Positions 22,401 to 24,393 of a DNA stretch of 24,393 bases are shown here, piece by piece; within the stretch, counting starts at the first letter, position 1; every line of letters begins with the position of its first letter. This DNA comes from Acanthaster planci (taxonomy: Eukaryota; Echinodermata; Asteroidea; Valvatida; Acanthasteridae): contig NW_019091361.1 in assembly GCF_001949145.1 (NCBI RefSeq), positions 3,706,148-3,730,540 of the forward strand, given 5' to 3'. The notes below the pieces were generated by a model, which ran no database searches, was not told the origin of the DNA, and was given only the letters and a program-made list of their open reading frames with translations. A program made the position numbers and the translations under genes.

Positions 22401-24005
22401 TTGTATAGGTAACAAATTTGCGTTGTAATGCTAAGGGCCAGGTACTTGGATCCGGCAACCGCCCTTTGGAAAGTGGAGGGGGACATCGCTTATGCCCCGA
22501 GGTTAGCCCGAACGTTACGGGCTATTGCTATGAACGGAGCCAGCGAACTCTACTCCGGGGAAACCAGCCGCCTGCTTTTCCAGGATGTACAGGAGAGAGG
22601 TATGTCTGTATTTGGTGCGCTAATATCGTATGGTCTGCTTTAGTCGAACATATGTGCTTACTAAGTGCACTGCAGAAAACGCTGCGTCTACAGTTAACGT
22701 ATTTCAAGGATTCACAAGGAGCAGAGAGTTAATTTGTGCAAGCGTCCAGGTCGTATCCAAGAATTATACTGGGGTTATCGGGTGAAACCCACATTTCCGA
22801 AGCCCATGCTTCGTTGAAGAGTGTAACAGGGCCATACGAATTAATCTTATTGCGATTAATTAATTTTTCGGACGGATTAAAATGTGTACATATTGTATTT
22901 CTCACACTTAAGCGAGGTAAAACTGCCACATTGATCGTTCCGGATGACTCAGACAGAAACAACAAGCTTCGATGGCCTCTAAGCAATATTATAGCGGGAC
23001 TCCATCCCACCCATCATTACATCACGAATCATATCAACCATCGGACCAAATTGGCAATTGTAAAAGTGTTCAAAAATAGCCCTGGGGAGTGTATTCTAAA
23101 TACTCAGTGATGTGTGATTCATTTTGAAGGTGGGTTTTTGACAGCAGCTGATTTAGAAAGCTACAGCGCAGAATGGAGGGAGGCACCGGCTGTGTCTATC
23201 GGCCGGGGGATGACTGTACTATCAACTCCGTCACCATCCAGTGGGCCCCTGGTGCAATTCATTCTTAGCATTGTAAAACGTGAGTCTTCACCATTTTGGG
23301 ATGTATTTTTTCATGCCCAGTAGCCTCTATGCCTTGAAATAAAAAAAAGCAAAGACTGACTTTTCTGATTGTTAATCCTTTGAAGACGCACTCTACCTCC
23401 ACAAGATGCATGAGAGTGTTCTGGTCTAAAATGGAGGGAAGTAGGTGTCCTTTTTTTATTACGACAGATCGTAATATGTCCTCGGCTGATTTTGAGTCTG
23501 CCCCCGACAAGGCAAAGGTGTATCACTGGTTCGTCGAAGCCTCAAAGTTTGCTTTCGCCTTGAAGCCGTACTTAGGAGACGTCGAAACTCTGGAACTTCA
23601 AAAGGTACAGCTTGGAATAAGCCATGGTAATTTAAAAAAAAATCTTTTATAAGACTGAGGTCCCTTAGCATAAGTTCTCTCTAAGGAAGGGTGTGTCCGG
23701 CCCAGTGTCGGCTTCGCCTAGTATGTTCTCGAAGCATCATGTAACAAAGGCAATGAAAAGCAAACAACAAGAATTTCTCGCTATCGTGCACCCATGAAAT
23801 TATAGGTCTTGGAAAAGCTTCAATCGGACGAGCACGCCCGGAGCATCTTCTCACGGATCCAGGAGGACGGAGTGACCTTCACCAACGCCTCTGACTACGG
23901 AGAGCTCGGCAGTAATGGCGTCCAAGAAGGTGGCTCCACCTCTCACATTAGTGTCGTGGACCAGTTTGGAAATGCCGTGTCTGCTACGAGTTCCATTAAC
24001 AAGTA
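4234..24005 (+). CDS. GGT: gamma-glutamyltransferase / glutathione hydrolase gene, partial (seven internal exons visible)
   Basis: The enzyme is a type II membrane ectoenzyme that cleaves the gamma-glutamyl bond of glutathione and its conjugates, either transferring it to an acceptor or hydrolysing it. It is made as a proenzyme that cuts itself before a Thr, which becomes the N-terminal nucleophile of the small subunit. Seven exons join in phase (1-2, 2-1, 1-2, 2-1, 1-1, 1-0, 0-2) into about 413 residues: an N-terminal anchor, the GLGGGMF segment, the ARERAP segment with the Arg expected to bind the substrate carboxylate, [14 protein letters not shown], a SSGPL segment, and the Thr nucleophile in STSHISVV. 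The start codon and the last exons (after residues NKY, expected to continue FGS) are missing. The family is certain. Assignment to a GGT1/5-like or GGT7-like branch is not possible here. With the Thr and Arg present, an active enzyme is more likely than an inactive paralogue. Confidence 0.93.
4403..4695. other. start of the 13.8-kb first visible GGT intron
   Basis: The intron begins with a consensus GTGAGT donor and runs to 18232. The part before the minus-strand ORF is AT-rich, with an (AT)n/(AC)n run near 4660-4678. I see nothing else in it. Confidence 0.6.
4687..4692 (-). promoter_or_regulatory. possible polyadenylation signal AATAAA
   Basis: On the minus strand AATAAA begins three bases after the TGA stop of the 4696-5013 ORF. 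The hexamer is common in AT-rich DNA, so this supports the ORF only weakly. Confidence 0.3.
4696..5013 (-). CDS. hypothetical small protein with two predicted membrane segments
   Basis: An ATG-started ORF of 105 codons lies antisense inside the GGT intron. I do not recognise the family. The N-terminal half is polar and Lys/Thr-rich. The C-terminal half holds two hydrophobic stretches, [20 protein letters not shown] and about [16 protein letters not shown], separated by a short KVSYKTYG turn, then a short CGGR tail. Codon choice looks coding rather than random, and an AATAAA follows the stop at once. Against it: no family match, no visible promoter, no conserved upstream exon, and a repeat element close on its 5' side (5084-5253). 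It may be a single-exon gene, a last exon, a retrocopy or chance. Confidence 0.3.
   Translation of the reverse strand: MVYPTELGVSFRRGFLHEPTLCKLMRQTRKMMLMKTQTLSVTQTDSWWAKSHWNHAALLLLAGFHVCFMSMMCLQKVSYKTYGFISMVLVMPAFMYYAFKNCGGR
5084..5253. mobile_element. short terminal-inverted-repeat element (MITE-like)
   Basis: The left end GTAGCGTATCCAGC (5084-5097) is repeated inverted at the right end as GCTGGATACGCCGCTAC (5237-5253), differing by a 3-base indel. A G10 run follows the left end, with CCCCC blocks inside. The whole unit is about 170 bp with no coding potential of its own. Terminal repeats of this 'GTATCCAGC + poly-G' kind look like a non-autonomous DNA transposon. Target-site duplication is not resolved (possible CAG or TA). 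The ORFs across it in both strands are not genes. Confidence 0.6.
5254..6712. other. intronic stretch without gene
   Basis: AT-rich GGT intron sequence with no exon, RNA gene or long repeat that I can support. The CpG content rises from about 6480. A short inverted repeat CGTTCCC-AC-GGGAACG sits near 6650-6665 within an ACCTCGTTCCCACGGGAACG context, which may be the end of another short repeat. The plus and minus ORFs between 6279 and 6852 overlap in all frames and are not coding. Confidence 0.45.
6713..6906. repeat. large imperfect palindrome (foldback, about 194 bp)
   Basis: The arms share one centre at 6810/6811. Outer arms 6735-6773 and 6848-6886 match over 39 bp with one mismatch. Inner arms 6784-6800 and 6821-6837 match over 17 bp with one mismatch. 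The 10-bp spacers between them are partly complementary, and a 20-base loop remains (6801-6820). Complementarity continues outward, with a small indel, to GGTAT at 6713 and ATACC near 6906. The sequence is CpG-rich (GCGC, GTCGAC) within AT-rich surroundings. It could be a foldback transposon or solo MITE, or an inverted duplication. ORFs reading across it are artefacts. Confidence 0.9.
6907..8129. other. intronic stretch without gene
   Basis: The first 350 bases stay CpG-rich and contain CCAAT/ATTGG boxes (about 7050, 7165 and 7235), so a small promoter-like island cannot be excluded. No transcript start or exon is visible. From about 7400 the sequence is AT-rich and featureless up to the LINE fragment. 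Confidence 0.4.
8130..8396 (-). pseudogene. C-terminal remnant of the CR1/Jockey-type polymerase
   Basis: This is the longest open piece of the fragment, 88 codons without an ATG. It reads [18 protein letters not shown], then [13 protein letters not shown], then [12 protein letters not shown]. This order (GLPTL-xER-xx-L, then PKNR, RNSN, IPYLTRLLN) is typical of the C-terminal end of such polymerases after the thumb. The stop at 8130 is probably the true end of the ORF. The reading frame is broken upstream of 8396. Confidence 0.75.
8130..9480 (-). mobile_element. decayed LINE fragment, CR1/Jockey-type reverse transcriptase
   Basis: Reading the minus strand from 9480 down and allowing several frameshifts and stops, a reverse transcriptase can be followed. 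It shows a [13 protein letters not shown] stretch corresponding to a usual [10 protein letters not shown]-type motif (about 9310-9350), then DNRQFGSL (about 9190), [18 protein letters not shown] (motif A, about 9049-9110), [15 protein letters not shown] (motif B, about 8880-8922), a damaged motif C (CVD-FF where VDD is expected, about 8810-8835), [10 protein letters not shown] (about 8725), RWDSH (about 8590), RPTIEYACP (about 8470-8500) and an intact C-terminal end. The clade is inferred from motif style and is not certain. Endonuclease and ORF1 are absent. It is an old 5'-truncated copy, antisense to GGT. Confidence 0.75.
9481..11348. other. intronic stretch without gene
   Basis: No supportable gene. 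Short G/C-tract hairpins occur near 10206-10238 (GGGGGAT...ATCCCCC) and at 10255-10271 (GGGGG-ATATATA-CCCCC), and a G9 run near 10012-10021. A minus-strand ORF at 10704-10892 (62 codons, [19 protein letters not shown]) lies in a locally more GC-rich patch but matches nothing I know and has no splice support. Confidence 0.4.
11349..11404 (+). repeat. 14-bp minisatellite, 4 units
   Basis: Four exact-length units of CGTCGTGCGTCGCC, the second with TC for CC at its end. The array is bordered by ATATCTGC on the left and TGTGG on the right. The same unit occurs in the opposite orientation at 12457-12526. The ORF reading through it (11189-11611) is an artefact of the repeat. Confidence 0.95.
11405..11901. 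other. intronic stretch without gene, up to the assembly gap
   Basis: AT-rich sequence. I see no exon, RNA gene or repeat. Confidence 0.5.
11902..12051. other. assembly gap, 150 N
   Basis: A run of exactly 150 N. The true length of missing sequence is unknown. It falls between the two inverted 14-bp minisatellite arrays, so the order and spacing of those arrays depend on this join. ORFs spanning the N run are meaningless. Confidence 0.98.
12457..12526 (-). repeat. 14-bp minisatellite, 5 units, opposite orientation, abutting the LINE 3' end
   Basis: On the minus strand there are five 14-bp units of the CGTCGTGCGTCGCC type with one to two changes each. On the plus strand they read GGCGACGCACGACG. 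The array begins immediately 3' of the last LINE-like sequence on the minus strand. It is therefore either the simple-repeat tail of that element, as RTE-type LINEs often carry, or a pre-existing array into which it inserted. Confidence 0.9.
12527..12872 (-). pseudogene. LINE polymerase C-terminal tail with C2H2 zinc finger
   Basis: After the frameshift near 12873-12888 the product continues in another frame: [29 protein letters not shown], then the finger [23 protein letters not shown]. This is C-x2-C-x12-H-x3-H, a complete C2H2 zinc-binding pattern. A single C-terminal finger is typical of this LINE group and is thought to bind nucleic acid. The frame then runs into 3' end sequence and the 14-bp minisatellite without a clean stop. 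Confidence 0.8.
12873..14350 (-). pseudogene. LINE reverse transcriptase domain
   Basis: The open piece 14234-12873 is 453 codons and the same frame extends upstream to about 14340 ([13 protein letters not shown]). Visible motifs: [17 protein letters not shown] (residues 35-51), [11 protein letters not shown] (84-94), motif [15 protein letters not shown] (117-130), motif [14 protein letters not shown] (174-186, Glu where Gln is usual), motif [13 protein letters not shown] (238-249, Ser for the usual Ala before DD), KYLGS, and the thumb-like [19 protein letters not shown]. The catalytic Asp residues are present. After residue about 65 (FHNIL) the text jumps to ILNRL, so about 45-50 residues holding the early fingers motifs are deleted in frame. 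The frame is lost near 12873. Confidence 0.88.
14350..14532 (-). pseudogene. LINE connector between endonuclease and reverse transcriptase
   Basis: The segment reads [25 protein letters not shown] and [12 protein letters not shown], the usual linker between the two enzyme domains. It then breaks: after KVQTEL the expected text of about 45 residues is missing and the frame shifts to the one used by the reverse transcriptase (PLLSSDG). This is a second internal deletion in the element. Confidence 0.75.
14514..15483 (-). pseudogene. LINE APE-type endonuclease domain
   Basis: An ATG at 15483 opens [15 protein letters not shown], with the metal-site Asn of GAWN at residue 11. [11 protein letters not shown] follows (residues 44-54). 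The catalytic Glu expected in S-E-T-R is Lys at residue 47, so the nuclease should be dead. A frameshift near 15232 leads to a second frame (15220-14810): [32 protein letters not shown] (the D-x-N motif) and [14 protein letters not shown] further shift near 14865 gives the third frame: [13 protein letters not shown] and [10 protein letters not shown] (the terminal D-H pair). Another shift near 14560 joins the connector. The order of motifs is intact, so this is decay in place. Confidence 0.88.
15484..15990 (-). other. LINE 5' non-coding region
   Basis: The sequence upstream of the endonuclease start is more GC-rich than the intron around it and ends before the tandem repeat at 16003. A minus-strand ORF of 65 codons (15818-15621; [16 protein letters not shown]) is open here, but I cannot say it is translated. 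The 5' boundary is inferred from the change of composition, not from a target-site duplication. Confidence 0.55.
16003..16360. repeat. divergent complex tandem repeat with internal palindrome
   Basis: The motif GCGTCAAAAGTGGACAAC occurs at about 16005 and 16143, and a variant GTCCAAAAGTGGACAAG at about 16338. Between them the block CCATTTTCTCATTTTCTGCT-(A/G)GTAGATTTTCGGG occurs twice (about 16022 and 16217), as does AA-TTGGGATTTTACTTT or close variants (about 16110 and 16307). Unit lengths are about 138 and 195 bp, the second carrying about 56 extra bases. The second unit contains a 27-bp near-perfect palindrome, CCCAATTTTCTGCT/AGCAGAAATTGGG, at 16286-16312. Confidence 0.85.
16361..18232. other. 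end of the first visible GGT intron, no gene supported
   Basis: AT-rich sequence. Two CACGTG E-box hexamers lie close together at 17378-17383 and 17415-17420, followed by a somewhat GC-richer patch up to 17640 with a minus-strand ORF (17643-17455) that I do not accept as a gene. A (GT)n run is at 17831-17855. The intron ends with TTACCTCAAG at 18232. Confidence 0.45.
17831..17855. repeat. (GT)n microsatellite
   Basis: An imperfect TG/GT run in the GGT intron, interrupted by one GGG. Confidence 0.9.
18233..18444 (+). CDS. GGT: GGT exon: GLGGG and ARERAP core
   Basis: The acceptor is TTCTTACCTCAAG at 18232 and the donor CTAG|GTGAGT at 18445. It enters in phase 2 (CG+G = Arg) and leaves in phase 1. 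It encodes [48 protein letters not shown] and [17 protein letters not shown] and GLGGG are signatures of the GGT/Ntn-hydrolase fold. The Arg in ARER matches the residue that holds the alpha-carboxylate of the gamma-glutamyl substrate. An NMT sequon lies near the exon end. This is the most diagnostic exon of the gene. Confidence 0.96.
18445..21774. other. second visible GGT intron
   Basis: About 3.3 kb between good splice sites. Apart from a candidate minus-strand exon (19127-19285) I see no gene. I searched for a short extra GGT exon coding the usual G-G before AVPGE and found no convincing candidate. The 20940-21200 part is more GC-rich, but I recognise nothing there. Confidence 0.5.
19127..19285 (-). 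CDS. candidate internal exon of an unknown gene, 53 codons
   Basis: On the minus strand a strong acceptor (TGTTTTCTCTTCGTAG, ending at 19286) is followed by an open segment. It starts in phase 1 and ends in phase 1 at a consensus donor (GCAG|GTGAGT, donor GT at 19126-19125). The length is exactly 53 codons. The protein piece reads [44 protein letters not shown] and SQYAMCVA, with three Cys and several aromatics. I do not recognise a domain. Symmetric 1-1 exons are typical of extracellular modules. No partner exon was found, so it may be a relic or chance. It lies antisense in a GGT intron. Confidence 0.3.
21775..21982 (+). CDS. GGT: GGT exon: AVPGE segment
   Basis: The acceptor is CACGCTTGCAG at 21774 (an alternative six bases on, TACAG at 21780, keeps the same phase). 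The donor is AT|GTAAGT at 21983. It enters in phase 1 and leaves in phase 2. It encodes [51 protein letters not shown] and HYKGL. These match the conserved VPGE-xxG-xxxAH-xxYG-xLPW-xxLFxPxIxLAxxGFPV run of the family. Joined directly to the previous exon, the text lacks the usual G-G just before this run. Confidence 0.95.
22242..22280. repeat. short direct repeat in GGT intron
   Basis: GATCTTTATAATG occurs at 22242-22254 and 22268-22280, with a period of 26. Confidence 0.85.
22436..22599 (+). CDS. GGT: GGT exon: LARTLRAIA helix
   Basis: I place the acceptor at GCTAAG (22434-22435) because it is the only AG giving the required phase 2 without a stop. An upstream TAG at about 22408 would bring TAA in frame. 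The pyrimidine tract is poor, so the exact start is the least certain of the set. The donor is GAGAG|GTATGT at 22600, phase 1. It encodes [44 protein letters not shown] and QDVQERG. These fit the family's (x)D-xxG-xxLxxGD, PxLAxTLxxIA and F-Y-G-x-(L)(A/S)xxLVxDIQxxGG run. Confidence 0.88.
22600..23129. other. GGT intron without further gene
   Basis: About 530 bases between GTATGT and TTTTGAAG. The long ORFs in both strands (22736-23110 plus, 22729-23010 minus) are intronic and match nothing. Confidence 0.6.
23130..23279 (+). CDS. GGT: GGT exon: GGFLTAADL to SSGPL
   Basis: The acceptor is ATTTTGAAG at 23129 and the donor AAAAC|GTGAGT at 23280; phase 1 in, phase 1 out. It encodes [32 protein letters not shown] and [14 protein letters not shown]. 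The order GG-x-(L/I)T-xxDL-xx-Y, then a strand and the SGP motif followed by a hydrophobic helix, matches the family. The S-S-G-P residues correspond to the serine pair that, in studied enzymes, lines the oxyanion region. Confidence 0.94.
23468..23604 (+). CDS. GGT: GGT exon: [12 protein letters not shown] helix
   Basis: The acceptor is CTTTTTTTATTACGACAG at 23467 and the donor CAAAAG|GTACAG at 23605; phase 1 in, phase 0 out. It encodes [37 protein letters not shown] and VETLELQK. The second piece matches the family helix H-x-(I/F)VEA-x-(K/R)FA-(F/Y)A-xxxxLGD. An NMS sequon is near the start. Confidence 0.94.
23806..24005 (+). CDS. GGT: GGT exon: autoprocessing site, catalytic Thr, start of small subunit
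   Basis: The acceptor is AAATTATAG at 23805, phase 0. The donor is best placed at TA|GTAAGA (24006), which completes the expected N-x-Y-F-G with a Tyr split over the junction; GTAGTA three bases earlier is weaker. It encodes [18 protein letters not shown], then a linker with an NAS sequon, then [16 protein letters not shown] and [11 protein letters not shown]. The Thr of STSHISVV (codon 23938-23940) aligns with the nucleophile that cuts the proenzyme and later attacks glutathione. The next bases read TAG in frame, which is intronic. The remaining small subunit lies beyond this window. Confidence 0.95.
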
Positions 24006-24025
24006 GTAAGAAGTTGAATATATAT

Positions 24026-24184
24026 TTTATATAACGGGTTTTGCCCTTACCCAACGTATATATTGATAAACATTGTATGCTCAGTGCCTGTCCGAGAGCT
24101 TGCGAAAAAAGTCACAAGCTTGCTCGGGGAGATGTTAATTTACATCTTTTCATCAAAACCCGTTATATAAATTAACATCTCCCC
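24026..24184. repeat. overlapping exact inverted repeats
   Basis: TATATAACGGGTTTTG and two further bases (24026-24043) are repeated inverted at 24154-24171. GGGGAGATGTTAATTTA (24126-24142) is repeated inverted at 24168-24184. The right arm of the first pair overlaps the right arm of the second by four bases. The second pair encloses a loop of 25 bases. All lie in the GGT intron within 25 bases of the exon donor. Confidence 0.95.
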
Positions 24185-24262
24185 AACGCAAAAATACATC
24201 TTGAAAATAGTTCGCGGTACCCGCTGCTTTACCTGACTCGGACCGGCCAGCCGACCCCGGCA

Positions 24263-24360
24263 AGCTCGGTGGTCGAGTGGTTAAGACGTCTTCACTAGTA
24301 AGCAGGAGGTCGTGGGTTCGAGTTCCACCCGAGTAAGCTTGTGACTTTTTTCGCAAGCTC
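24263..24360 (+). mobile_element. tRNA-derived short element (SINE-like), degenerate
   Basis: The segment 24263-24335 folds partly as a tRNA. The acceptor stem AGCTCGG/CCGAGTA pairs at six of seven positions including one wobble. The D stem is GTC/GAC. The T arm GTGGG-TTCGAGT-TCCAC is complete. An A box (TGGTCGAGTGG, 24270-24280) and a B box (GGTTCGAGTTC, 24315-24325) are present. The anticodon stem is badly paired and the anticodon is ambiguous (TAG or AGT by register), so it is not a working tRNA gene. The minus-strand ORF over it (GGTRTHDLLLTSEDVLTTRP) is a peptide seen in many false gene models over such repeats. Confidence 0.72.
24346..24351 (+). terminator. possible Pol III terminator T6
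   Basis: Six T residues lie 11 bases after the tRNA-like 3' end. A run of four or more T ends Pol III transcripts in animals, so a short transcript from the tRNA-like unit would stop here. Confidence 0.45.
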
Positions 24361-24393
24361 TCGGACAAGCTCTGAGCATACGGTGTTCATTAA

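Larger units (their letters stand above)
24077..24378. repeat. inverted repeat of about 52 bp flanking a tRNA-like unit
   Basis: The left arm (24077-24128) and right arm (24328-24378) share an exact 33-bp inverted match (24089-24121 with 24335-24367). They also share GTATGCTCAG/CTGAGCATAC at the outer ends and CTCGGG/CCCGAG at the inner ends. The right arm is the 3' end and tail of the tRNA-like unit, so the left arm is an antisense copy of that tail. Confidence 0.95.

Noticed and set aside
24263-24335. Functional tRNA gene (Thr or Leu)
   Set aside because: The anticodon stem does not pair, the anticodon depends on register, and the first acceptor pair is a mismatch; a tRNA-derived repeat fits better.
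1-24393. CRISPR array, prophage, bacterial operon or defence system
   Set aside because: The window has spliced eukaryotic exons and non-LTR retrotransposons; no regular direct repeats with unique spacers and no prokaryotic gene organisation are present.

Overview
This window looks like nuclear DNA of an animal, most likely a marine invertebrate such as a cephalochordate, hemichordate, echinoderm or lophotrochozoan. The species cannot be fixed from the sequence. Evidence: short exons with GT-AG introns and consistent phases, AT-rich introns, decayed non-LTR retrotransposons, a tRNA-derived short repeat, foldback elements and a 150-N assembly gap. There are no bacterial operons, ribosome binding sites or CRISPR arrays.

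The one clear gene is a partial plus-strand gamma-glutamyltransferase (glutathione hydrolase) gene. Seven coding exons can be placed at 4234-4402, 18233-18444, 21775-21982, 22436-22599, 23130-23279, 23468-23604 and 23806-24005. All seven junction phases agree and together they encode about 413 residues. They cover the N-terminal membrane anchor, the large-subunit core, the autoprocessing/catalytic Thr region and the start of the small subunit. The first exon or exons with the start codon were not identified, and the 3' exons lie beyond the right edge.

The first visible intron (4403-18232, about 13.8 kb) carries most of the repeat load. From left to right it holds: a two-membrane-segment minus-strand ORF (4696-5013); a small terminal-inverted-repeat element (5084-5253); a palindrome of about 194 bp (6713-6906); a decayed CR1/Jockey-type LINE fragment (8130-9480, minus); two 14-bp minisatellite arrays in opposite orientation on either side of an assembly gap; a nearly complete but dead endonuclease/reverse transcriptase LINE of the RTE-like 'craniofacial development protein 2-like' group (about 12527-15990, minus); and a divergent tandem repeat (16003-16360). 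The second intron contains one minus-strand open segment with good splice sites and symmetric phase (19127-19285).

Left of the gene, 1-4233 is non-coding as far as I can see, apart from a fresh 370-bp tandem duplication (1589-2325, about 98% identical). At the right edge, just after the last visible exon, several nested inverted repeats enclose a degenerate tRNA-like Pol III unit with A box, B box and T6 terminator (24026-24390). This is the most unusual structure in the window. I found no convincing new multi-gene system. The best leads are this tRNA-containing foldback, the palindrome, the paired minisatellites at the LINE end, and the orphan minus-strand exon.
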